From the NCBI GenBank assembly GCA_040954595.2, contig CM082593.2, forward strand, positions 9,052,001 to 9,116,000: DNA of 64,000 bases. The letters run 5' to 3'. The position numbers were made by a program, and so were the translations under genes. How positions within the stretch are numbered: position 1 is the stretch's first letter; the number at the start of each line of letters is the position of its first letter. Source of the stretch: Balanoglossus misakiensis (taxonomy: Eukaryota > Hemichordata). Shown here piece after piece: positions 37,401-47,892 of this stretch. The notes under the pieces were generated by a model that was given only the letters and a program-made list of their open reading frames with translations, did not search any database and was not told the DNA's origin.

Positions 37401-39234
37401 TAATGGTGAGTTACTTGGGACCCTAGGCCTGTGGCCTACCTATAGGTCCCTATTGATATCAAGTTCTTACATGCTGCTTGTGGGATGTTCATATCTGTTT
37501 TGCTGAAAACTGAGTGTACTGTCCTATAAAGGCCCATAGCAACGAGCAAAAAAGTACGGGTGTCCCATCTTAAAAGGGCTCAAATGAAGTTGTCATTGCC
37601 AAAAATATGCAAATTAGCTGGGAAAATGTGAATTTGGTCAAAACTCAGTAACTCAAGAACTACTGGTCAGATTGCTTTACAAAGTGGTGTGTATTTACTT
37701 TATTTAGTTGTTTATATACACAGCAAATTCTTGAATGATTACATAACTGGCTAAGTTTTAAAGAGGCCAGCTGTTCTATTTAGTATATGTATAGTACATA
37801 TGCCATTGGCAGCTTATGGGTCAGTCAGTGTTTGCCCATTGATCTCTCTCTATGTGTGTGTGTGTCTGTCTGTATGTATATGGCCAAGTACTCCGGTGTA
37901 CACTTTTTCTTGTGTAATCCCTCCATGGGACCACTGTGTCCTTGACGCGTTTTTTTATGCCAATAGGGCCCAATAGGCTGGAAAATGTGAAATTGGTCAA
38001 AACTTAGAAACTCAATAATTACTGGTCAGATTTCTTTGAAAATTGGAATTCCTTATGTCAACCTTACACAGTACTGTATGATTTGAGCTGATATGAATTT
38101 GTTTTTTTTTATGCATTTTTGTCTTTTTGCACATTATTGGTAAAAATCTTTTTGAAACTGAATAGCTAACTCCTGTGAAGTTTAGTATGAAGCTTCCTAT
38201 AGGTGATCTGAGTTACCTTAGTTTTGTTTAAATTGTTGCAAAATTTGTTTATTTATAATTTAAGTTTTTGGTAAAAAAAATTCTCTAAAACTGCTTGTCA
38301 GATAACTTTAAAATTTGGTAAACATCTTCGTAGGTGTAACCCAAGTAAGATAAAAATTTGGTGAAATTTGCATGCTTGAGTTATAGCGGGAATTTTGCAA
38401 TTTCAGCCAACATGTTTTTGAAGTGAAATTGCTTGTCGGATTGTGTTGAACTTTGGGTTAACCCACGTTTTCGCTCATTGCTTGGGAATTTTTGAAAACA
38501 GTTCGGAACACATATACATGTATGTGCAACTGTAATGTCTGTTTATTGTTCAAATAACATGTTCTTATCTGCCTAGCTTTCTTTATTTACATATTGGTAA
38601 TTTACTAGTCACAATAGTTTGGGTGTTTTTTTGCTTATTAGTCATACAGTAAAGGGGACGTTCAGTCCTCCTGATTTCTACAGAATGTTGTAGCTTGGAG
38701 GTAACTTAATCAGAAAAAAAAAAGATAATTCGTGGGATTTTTTTTTATAAAAAAGGGAAAATGTCGGAATTTCCAATATGGCATTTTCTGTATTTTGAAT
38801 TATGGGGAAAAGGCGCCAGGCCTAACTTGTGCCAAACATTATGTGGGAGAATGTTTTGCGATTGGCATCATTGCTCGCCAGGATGGACATATTTGCAGAA
38901 AATAGTTTTGTCTCAAAGCTACATTATGTAGAAATAAGTTGAACTGAACTTCCTCTTTAATCTATGATGAATTATTAGCATAAAAAAGAACCATTGTAGT
39001 AATACAAAGTTGTTTCTGCATTAATTCAGAAAAAAATTTCAGAGTTATATTTTATATATATTTTATTTTTAAATTGTTACATATGAAATAAAATGTGAAT
39101 ACATCAATATGTTTGTTGGCTTGCTATATTTCTTTTACTAAAGTGTCTTCACATAATATTATAGATTTGTGACCGGGGGTGGACTTACCTGATTACCTAC
39201 ATACGTTGAGGGCTATACACCTGTGTCAGGGGGG

Positions 39235-39985
39235 GGGGGTGACTTAGTCTGGTTCCTTGCCCCAATCCCACCGCTGGCTGCGCTATGCTAAAGGAGAAGG
39301 GGTCAGGTACGGCCCGATTGCATACCCAGAAACCTGGGGAAACCACGTGATCATAAACAAGATGGATGCCTCCAATGTCCGTACGCCAGTCAAGATTCAT
39401 CCAGGCAGTTTTTTTTTGTTTGTTTGTTGTAAGTTGGAAATCGAATGATAAACATTCATGGAGGTGAAGGAGAGAACGGGAAATGAGTATCTTACAGCAA
39501 CTTATGGGACAAAGCCTTGCTCTCGCTACCCTTTTTCCATTAATTATGTTTGATACAAGACACCATTTATGTTAATGTACATGTGAATATGTAGTGAATG
39601 AATGTTCAACCAAACACAACTTCCATCACGCTTGTATTATATGTGAGTAAAACTTCACCCAAAATGAATAAATGGTAAACACCGATTATTCATTTTGGCG
39701 AGTTTGTTCACTCTCATGTCTACAAATGGGATGGAAGTTGTGTGTGGTTGAACGTTGATTGACTATATATCCACATGTACTCATACGGTTATCATAAACA
39801 GTGTCTTATATCAAACATAATTACGGTAATGGCAAAAAGGGCAGCGAGAGAGCGACTTTGTCCCTTTTCGTATATATTGACCAATGAGAGCCATGTTTAC
39901 AATAGGCCGTGCCTGACCCTTTCCCTTTAGCGTAGCGCAGCCAGCGGTGGCATTGGGGCAGGGAACCAGACTAGGGGGTGACTTA
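39235..39985. repeat. Inverted ~80 bp repeats around a second MITE
   Basis: 39235-39316 (GTGACTTAGTCTGGTTCC...GGTCAGGTACGGCC) and 39904-39985 are inverted copies, with CCGCTGGCTGCGCTAYGC in both. Between them lies the palindromic MITE at 39503-39868. The left arm also occurs at the end of duplication copy 1 (about 35257-35337). Confidence 0.65.
39503..39868. mobile_element. Palindromic MITE, second copy
   Basis: Related to the element in intron 2 of the HECT gene (29963-30312): same GGGACAAAG...CTCTCGCT ends and same ACTTCCATC / GATGGAAGT inner arms, with moderate divergence. Confidence 0.7.
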
Positions 39986-40737
39986 CATACTTCCCTGCAT
40001 ACGTTGAGGGCGCTATATACATATATATAGGCACGCACTTCCATACTTGGTCATTCATTATCTGACACATGCTCGTTTCACTTTGTTACCTGTATGTGTA
40101 GGCCTACCTCTGCTCTGTACTATGTTTAATGTATGAAATAGACGGCCGAAATAAAGGATGAACCAGACGTAGTGACAACCACAATTTTTCCGAGCCTGGT
40201 GTGTATTTCTGTGCTTGCCCTATACTGGCAAGCCTAACAAATTGAAGTTCAGGTCTAATAGAATAACACCATGGGATAATGTTTTTTCGTGCTACTTTAC
40301 TTATTGGCCTGGCCCATGTTTACTACAACAAAATTAATTTCCAATAATAAGAAAGGACATATTATCATGAAAATACCTGGTAATATACTGATATATAAAA
40401 ATACATGTATCAGTTCCATTTATAAAAATGTTTATATACTTAGGAAATATGTCACCATATGAAGCAATTTAGGAAAAAGTGCCAATATGGCAATAATTTG
40501 ATTACCATTGCACACCCTTGACATTTTGACCAAAAAAGACGTTCTAATTACCAAATTTGTATGGTGCAGCCCATACTCCAGCATGTGCAAATTTTCATAC
40601 CATTTGCTACACATGCATGGTGCATTCATAAAACCCTCACAGCATAGACATGTCCCCAGGATGTGAATCCCCACATCCCCTCGTCTAGATGAAACACCGA
40701 GATAGTGGACCTTCAATATCTGTTTTCCAGCACTGAA
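39986..40737. other. Spacer between the convergent HECT cassette and integrase gene
   Basis: AT-rich with a few TATATA runs. No frame or motif can be supported. Confidence 0.35.
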
Positions 40738-42895
40738 TTAACAAAACGCTTCACTATATATAGCAATACAATATGTTTCATCGTTACTGAGAGGGTCAAT
40801 ATTGTCCAATAATTGTTGCATATCATGCTCACTCAAGGGGCACAAGACAGGGGGGACATCTACCACTTCATCATCAAGGTCTTCTGGTATTGGTCCATCA
40901 AAATCAATCCCATATTGGTTTATTTCATCCTAGTAAAAATGAAAATTAATACAGTGAATGAGCCTACACTTAAATTATATGTCTGGTGTTCACAATTGGT
41001 TGATTTACATCATGTTTTGAATCCATGCTCTCTGATAAAATATATAGAGAATGTTTAATTTTAATTGGTATGCTCCAGCCACTGCATCTGAAAACAACTC
41101 AATTCCAACTTTATTTGTGACTGGCAGCCCAAGGATGTACGTGCAGAACATAAACTGGAAAACTGCGTGCACTTGTCTTTTTTCCATTAGATAACATTGA
41201 GAATAGCTAGAAAACTCACTTCTACTATTGTCATTTTCCTGAAATTTTACACATAGCCCAGTCAAATAAAAATTAATTCATCGGTCAAATAAAATCGTGT
41301 TGTCACCACGCGCTATTTTGTGATAAATTTGCTGAGTCAGCAGTTTTCTTTTTTTTATCAACTAAATTCATGGCTCTATAATTTGTCATGGATTTTCATT
41401 ATACATACACATGATGATCCAAATATCAACAAAAGAAATGATAATACTTTCATATTTACTGAACTAACTTACCTCATTTGTTGGTTCAAATAGTTCGTTA
41501 ATAACTCTGTAGTTTGATTGTGACATATTGAAGCTGCCGCTTATGCAAATTTGTCTGGGTGAGGCATGTCCAGCAGAACTAAGTTTGTGATAGCTCCACC
41601 CTTCTTGCCACATATGGAGGTCTTCATTTATCCGTTCTTTGAATGTGTAGTGCAGACAGAATAAGTCAATTTCATTAGTTGGATCCAAAAGGAAATTATC
41701 TTCAAGATAATAAAACAACTGGTAGTATTTGGACAGAGTGCCCTGGAATACGTCCCTCCACAGTCTTTCGATTCTCTGATTATGAACGCTTTTGCAAGCT
41801 ATGAAACTCCCTCTGCCCACATCACGGTCTGGATGGGATAGCATGAACAGTGCTACCTGCTCGTTTTCACCACCTTTATCCCCTCTGACTCTGGAGGGCA
41901 CACCATAGATACCAGTTGCACCTTCAAAAAGGTTCATGACAGTTGGGGCCGTATTATTGTCACTGCATGACAGATACACAACCATACGTGAAAAGCCATC
42001 AATTCCTCCATGGACTACTAACTTCCACCTGCAATTTTAAGTTCATAGCAAAATTCAGTTAGTCAAAGTGCATGATGTAGATACTACCATTTCTACATGA
42101 TCAATAAATTGGACAAGGAATTGTAGTTGATGAACAGAAAGAAAAACTCATTAAAAGTGAGAGCTATTGTCCATTTAAAATACACTGTATTTACTTCTTG
42201 CATGCTCCTTACCTGATCAATTTATGGTTCCCGTCTATATGCCAGAGTGCATTTGGACATGGTACATTATATGATCTTCTCTTGATCGTGTGAAGTCTTC
42301 TAGCATCTACACCAAGTGGGTCAACACGACGTAGACTTTCTCTTGTTCTAAATATTGGGACACGCACACCTTGGGAAACAAGGAGTCCATGCATACGTTT
42401 CATTCCAGTGTTGAACAATCTACCTAGAATTTCCTGTGTGATGTTATCCAATTCTACATCTGTCAGTACAGAGTAACATCCACCTATGGAGAGCCCAAAA
42501 TCGGACATTCTTCTCCATACTGTTCGCTTGGATACACCCAGAAGTTTTGAAATAGTAGGAATATTAAAACCATCATTAAGTAAAAATTCCAGTTGTTCTC
42601 GATGAATGGTATACTTTGGTCTTCCTGGTTCACCAGAAAATGTTGGCAATGACTGGTAACGAAAGTCAGCTTTGTCAGCACTTATGAGATTATCTATGAT
42701 ATCTTTGGCTAAGGTCAATTTAGCTAACACTAAACTCGGAATAGAGAATTCAAGTTGAAGTACCATGAGTTCATCTTGAGAAGCATTCACGCGATCATAT
42801 ATATCTTCAAGCTGACCAACTTGAGATGACAATCGAAGGGAATCGGTAATTTCCTGTAGGTCATTAGCCAGTGTCATAACATTGTCACCAGCCAT
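40738..42895 (-). CDS. IS3/IS481-like DDE integrase (476 aa, three exons)
   Basis: Exons 42213-42895, 41473-42028 and 40738-40929 (minus) have GT-AG borders and one uninterrupted frame (1431 nt with TAA). The start is the ATG at 42893-42895; upstream codons belong to repeat. Residues 1-80 look helical, with a leading heptad-like pattern. About 100-135 form an HTH with [15 protein letters not shown]. The catalytic triad is visible as D221 (WHIDGNH), D278 (RGDKGGEN) and E315 ([10 protein letters not shown]), i.e. D-x56-D-x36-E, the retroviral-integrase/IS3-type spacing. The last exon is acidic ([18 protein letters not shown]). There is no gag, RT or chromodomain nearby, so it is not a retroelement integrase. 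It could be the transposase of a eukaryotic IS3/IS481-type element, or a domesticated copy. All key residues are present. Confidence 0.87.
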
Positions 42896-42954
42896 TTTGT
42901 TTGAAGGATTGTGGGATAGGTCACCAAGATATACATATGCAACATTTGAAAAAT

Positions 42955-43345
42955 GCAAACAGAATTAAATACAAATGTAAACATAATGAAATAAAAATGC
43001 AAACAGAATTAAATAAAAATGTAAACATAATGAAATAAAAATGCAAACAAAATGAAATAAAAATGCAAACAAAATGAAATAAAAATGCAAACAAAATTAA
43101 ATAAAAATGTAAACATAATGAAATAAAAATGCAAACAAAATTAAATAAAAATGTAAACATAATGAAATAATGAAATAAAAATGCAAACAGAATGAAATAA
43201 AAATGTAAACATAATGAAATAAAAATGTTAACAAAATGAGATAAAAATGCAAACACAATGAAATAATGTAAACATAATTAAATAAAAATGCAAACAGAAT
43301 TAAAAAAGAATGCAAACATGAAATAATAATAACAAAATAAAATAA
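42955..43345. repeat. A/T-rich minisatellite at the right Helentron junction
   Basis: Roughly 18 copies of a 19-22 bp unit, AAATAAAAATGCAAACAAAA-like, directly upstream of the integrase start and next to the broken Helentron helicase. Read on the minus strand the motif ACATTTTTATTTAATTTT matches the inside of the MITE in the promoter units. The hydrophobic frames across it are repeat translations. Confidence 0.85.
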
Positions 43346-43384
43346 TGTTAATACAATTGTTTTGGCACTAATCTCACCCCATAA

Positions 43385-44158
43385 CCATTGCCAACCATGG
43401 AGATTTCATCAATGAAAATGACTTTCAGATTTCTATATTTTGCTTGCAAAGTATTTAGTCTTTCTGATGTTAATGGTCTATAGTGAAATCCTTGACTTGC
43501 AGAATTTGTAGTGCTGAGTGAATTGTACTTCCCTTAATATTGTATGCCGCCTTGCCTGTTGGTGCCATGAGTAAAATGAATACATTGTCAGGATTTTGAC
43601 CGGGAAGACTTGAAAGATGTTTCAATAGTACTTGATAGAGTGATTTCAGAACAAGAGATTTACCAACACCTGCTCCGCCTGTTACAAATACATGCAAAGG
43701 ATCTGTTTTTTGTTTTAATCCAATGAATTACATGATAGAATATTTCTTTTTGCTTCTTGTTAAGAGTCTGTAAAAGGGGGTAAAGTTCAGTGTCAGGCAT
43801 TCGTGGGTGTAGAAGTTCATTAATATTAGATTTGTTTACAGCAATACCAATGTCTTGACCTATGTCATAATGTGAATGACTGTCATCCTGTGGGGGCAAA
43901 TATGTTCATTGTGTTACTTTGTCTACATCCTTCTGCAGAGTCTTGTCTTTCCTGATGTTCTGTATTTGGAGCAATGTTGTCAAACATATCCACAGCTGTA
44001 CTTTGTACTGCTTCAATTGCTTGATCTAATGCCTCAGCATTTTTATTGTATTCTTTTTGTTTAGTATCTACTTGCTGTTTGACCTGTAAATAGCGCTCGT
44101 AGTATGTATTACAACCAGCCATTAGTTGATTTTCATATCGCCAATGATAAAACAACAT
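43385..44158 (-). pseudogene. Helentron helicase, N-terminal part
   Basis: Several frames, joined by small shifts, read as one Pif1-type helicase: a linker region (LMAGCNTYYERYLQ, NIAPNTEHQERQD) from 44158, LLQTLNKKQKEIFYHV, Walker A GGAGVGKS (near 43670), APTGKAAYNIKGSTIHSAL, then Walker B VIFIDEISMVGNG at 43.39-43.42 kb. Frameshifts lie in an A run near 43710 and again near 43465. The protein is cut just after motif II; motifs V-VI lie at 12.77-13.40 kb on the same strand. Confidence 0.8.
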
Positions 44159-44160
44159 TA

Positions 44161-45621
44161 CTAACTCTCTGTAATGATTTTCTGTGTCTCTTTCTTTATG
44201 GAAACGAACATATCGGATGACTTTACTTTTTGTGCGTTTCTTGTAGATAAGTTGTTTGACCCTCCTTCTTCATTGTTGTACAAATCATCGTTGTCTTTCT
44301 TATCTAGCTCATCATCTTTTTCCTTTTCAAATTTATACCAAGCTGCAAAATCTGCCAAGCACAAATTCTCAAGGGCCTTTGGACGACGCTCATATTTTTT
44401 CAAGATGTTGTCACTTTCTATATCAGTAGCATTTGCTGGCATATTTTGTATTTCATCCAGTGGTTTCAGTAGGATAACTCGATCATTAGGAGGTGATGTA
44501 TTAACAAATATGACATCTCGTGAAGCTCTTCTTAATTTCATTTGCATTGTAAGATAGACAGCTTCTTGAGCACTAACTTCAACATGATTTAAGAATTTGT
44601 TTCCTATGTGTCTGACACTTTCCCTGATGTCTTGATTTCCTTCTCTCACTTCATCTACAGCTCTAGCTAGCAAGTTACTCACTCCTCGTTGAGCTTTACT
44701 GATGTAAGATGCTATGTACATAGCACAGGCATATGGATCTATAATAAATTGAATGTCCATATTTGCTCTCCATGCTTTCAGTAGAATTTCATTGTAATTA
44801 TTGATTCTGATTTCATTTGGGGATCTCTTGAGGAAGATTTTCTCTGATGTTAGACATGACTGTAGTGCATTAATGTAGGTCTGTTCATCTAGTTGTATTT
44901 TATCTAAGAATTCATCAAATGAGATCTTTTCTCCACATTGTAAATCAGCAAGTACACTTTTAATATGTTTATAGTGTTCTGTAAGTCTCTGTTCTGTTGT
45001 TTCATCAATATCCATCGATAATGGTTCCAATATCATTGTTCTTGGCATAGGTGGAAGAGGAAAGCCAAATCTACAAACACACTGACCTTTCAGTTTACAT
45101 GTTTTTGCATGTCTATGCATTTGATAATTTATCAATTCTGCAAGGTTTTCATCACTGGTTTCATTGCTGCATGTAATATACTGATCTATGAAATTGGTAA
45201 TTTCATCATTATCATTTTCACCATATACTGGTGCATCTTTGATCCATACAAGCATGTGTACATGTGGTGACCCTCTTTGTTGAAATTCAACTCTGTAAAA
45301 GTAGTCCTGTATTTCACCAAGTGGATGATGTGAGCTCAGAAGAAAATCATGCATTAATTGCTGAAAGCAATGATCAAAGTGTCGAGCACAAGTAACAGGG
45401 TCTGATTTGATCAGTTCCGACTTTGTGTTCCATGACATATTTAATATATCATTGTCTGTGTACTCCTTTTCATGAACTGTCTTGCCAAGAATTTTCAGCA
45501 GATGTATCCATTTGGACCGGTTCACATAATTCAGAAGCAAGATTTGTACCATTATTGTCCAAAAATTCTTCCCAGTTATCATCAGACTCATTTTGATCAC
45601 AAACATTCCAATTTGTACCAA
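44161..45621 (-). pseudogene. Helentron Rep domain (HUH, two-Tyr)
   Basis: The 486-codon frame contains SDPVTCARHFDH, the HUH motif in QRGSPHVHMLVW, a metal or DNA-binding stretch (CKLKGQCVCRFGFPLPP) and the two-Tyr motif YIASYISK in a DPYACAMYIASYISKAQ context. This is the rolling-circle nuclease of Helitron-class elements. The region that normally precedes it is largely missing: the DUF6570-like frame runs almost straight into it, so an internal deletion is likely. A frameshift at its end (near 44170) separates it from the helicase linker. Confidence 0.85.
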
Positions 45622-46033
45622 TTGTTATCTTTTCTGCTTTATACAAAGGACTGTTTTCAACTAACCACTTTGCTGCTATTAAAACTTTCTGAGGTCTAAC
45701 ATTTTCAACTTGGTAGGCATGATTGTAGCTGATTTTCCTCTTGAATTTGACTGGTATTGTTTGTGATTCATTGATAGTTCTCGGTAATGTCGAAACAGTA
45801 CTAGAGACATCTGCTATGACATTGACAATATTGCCTTTGAGACTAATTTGTCTACCCCGTGGCAATTCTCTTATTTGCATGAAAGGAATACGCAAGGCCA
45901 CAAGTCTTTCTTCAAGTGGATGTAATTGTAACTCTGGTGGGATTACTGGAAATGACATTTTGTTTGCTACAGCACAGGGTGGCAGCTTTGAGTCTTTTAA
46001 ATACGAGTAGCAAGTTCTACATAATGGTGACAT
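45470..46033 (-). pseudogene. DUF6570-like domain of the Helentron
   Basis: The 187-codon frame has CRTCYSYLK, then PPCAVANKM, ELHPLEERLVALRIPF-like and LPRGRQISLKGNIVNVIADV blocks, which are characteristic of the DUF6570 region before the Helitron-like N domain. The frame then becomes acidic and ends where the Rep frame begins, overlapping it in another frame. It is part of the same broken polyprotein. Confidence 0.72.
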
Positions 46034-46056
46034 TTCATCAGTTGTGGCATTTGCAT

Positions 46057-47498
46057 TTACATAGAGGTTGATGAAAATAATGAAAATTTACTTTGGATAT
46101 TATTGTAGTTTACAACACTTTCTCTGTACCACAGCTGTTCACAGCACACACATACAAATGTTGGACCATTCTGAACTGATTTATGAAAAACATCAATAAG
46201 CTCTTTAATTGATTTGGCACCACCACAATTTCTGTTAATTTTCTTAGCTCTTGCATCTGCTTCCCTTTCAGATTGTCTGTACACTTCATCAGACCGTCTT
46301 AATTTCATTGATTCAACATTTCTCTGTTGTTCACGTTGTCTGTACATTTCATCAGACCGTCTTAATTTCATTGATTCAACATTTCTCTGTTGTTCATGTT
46401 GTCTGTAAACTTCATCGGACCGTCTCAATTTCATTGATTGAACATTTCTCTGTTGTTCACTTTGTATGTACCCTTGATCGGACCGTCTTAATATCATTGA
46501 TTGAACATTTCTTTGTTGTTCACGTTGTCTGTACCCTTCATCAGACCGTCTTAATTTCATTGATTGAACATTTTTCTGTCGTTCCCTTTGTCTGAACACT
46601 TCATCGGTCCGTCTTAATTTCATTGATTGAACATTTTCTGTCTTTCCCTTTGTCTGTACACTTCATCAGATCGTCTTAATTTCATGAAATCAATATTTCT
46701 CTGTTGTTCACATTTTCTGTACACTTCATCAGACCGTCTTAATTTCATTGTGTTTCTCTGTTGTTCACGTTGCCTGTACACTTCATCAGACCGTCTTAAT
46801 TTCATTGATGCTACATTTCTCTGCTGTTCATTTTGCCTCCACCAACTATTAGATCTCTTGATTCTTTTATATGATAAGTCTCTTTGTTTTTCATTCTCCT
46901 TAAAGTCAACATTTTTTCTTTTTTCTTGCTTTCTCTTCTTGTCTCTCTCTTTTTCCCTTTCCCTATAACTTGCAAAGTCTATATTATGTGTTGTGATCAT
47001 ATCATGTGTTTTGCCCGATTCATGATCAGAGTCCTCAAGTGTCTGTGTAAGATGTGTATCTGTTATCTCAAGGAAGTCATAGTGACCACTATCAATTTGT
47101 CCTTGTTCACGGATTGCATGATATAACAGGTGTATTGTCACTGAGGAATCACCCTCTGTGAGAAATGGTTCATTGAGAATATCTAAATGAACTGCAATCT
47201 TCACATTGTATGCTGAAGCAGCTGCAGTTATTTCAATATGGCCACCAAAAGTTGCAAAACCTGGATCAGATTTAGACATGTACTGCCTGTAGTCATCTTG
47301 ATTATTTACACTAAATCTCTGATATTCAGCAATAATGAAATCTTTATATTCATCCCAATGATCACTTATATAGTTTACAGTTTGTAATCTAACAGCATTA
47401 TGATGAATCTGAGTTGCAAATAGGCCTTGACTTATAGCCCTAAACAGACAATTGCCATCACCCTCAATAACAACCTTTCTATAAGAATTTGATGACAT
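46057..47498 (-). pseudogene. OTU protease domain and Arg-rich repeats of the Helentron
   Basis: From ATG at 47496-47498, an OTU cysteine-protease fold: GDGNCLFRAIS supplies catalytic Asp/Cys and DSGHYDFL the His (about residues 13-145). A Lys/Arg/Glu-rich region follows, then about ten copies of a 19-21 residue repeat (KLRRSDEVYRQREQQRNV) encoded by a ~60 bp DNA repeat. A one-base shift in a T run near 46625 splits it into two frames. The second ends with a Cys pair (VCVCCEQLWYRESVV) that normally begins the DUF6570 region. OTU domains occur in some Helitrons/Helentrons; the catalytic residues here are intact even though the polyprotein is broken. Confidence 0.8.
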
Positions 47499-47892
47499 TG
47501 TCTTTTATGTTGGAGATGCAACTTTCTCTTTTTATTTTTGGCCTTTGTGCTTAATTTCTTTACTCTCATTGTATTGATGTATTCAACTTGTTACAGATGT
47601 GATAAGATTCCTTCAGATTATTCAAGTACTTACAGTATCAAAAAGATATGATCTGAAGTAAATGCTGTTGTGTTTCACTCAAGAACTCCTGTACAAATGG
47701 TCTCTGTATTTCTCTAGGATGGATTATTTGATAAAACACCAAGAATAAATAAAATATATCTCTGTATATTGTGAATATATATCTTGTGGCAGTCACACTA
47801 AGATAAAAGCAAGTACTCAAATCTTCCAATTTTCAAATATTTAATTGATTCTTATGATAGCAAGTGTGATTATTATAATAGTAAGCGTTCTA
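47499..47892. other. Leader of the Helentron
   Basis: AT-rich stretch between the OTU start codon and the minisatellite. No motif I can name. Confidence 0.3.

Larger units (their letters stand above)
35389..39369 (+). repeat. 3.98 kb tandem duplication, copy 2
   Basis: The junction between copies reads ACAAGATGGATGC|TTAAGTGTTTAAC; at the far end the sequence after ACAAGATGGATGC is unrelated (CTCCAATGTCC). All coding frames inside are identical to copy 1, so the event is recent or the copies are being homogenised. Confidence 0.93.

Noticed and set aside
40738-42895. Retroviral or Ty3-type (LTR) integrase
   Set aside because: No gag, protease, RT/RNase H or LTRs nearby; the gene has spliced introns and an HTH N-terminus instead of an HHCC zinc domain.
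42921-43315. Hydrophobic frame rich in Phe/Ile/Tyr, like a membrane protein
   Set aside because: It is a translation of the A/T minisatellite and ends in the integrase leader.
13410-43345. Polinton/Maverick element
   Set aside because: An integrase is present but there is no protein-primed polymerase B, packaging ATPase, capsid or protease gene in the block.
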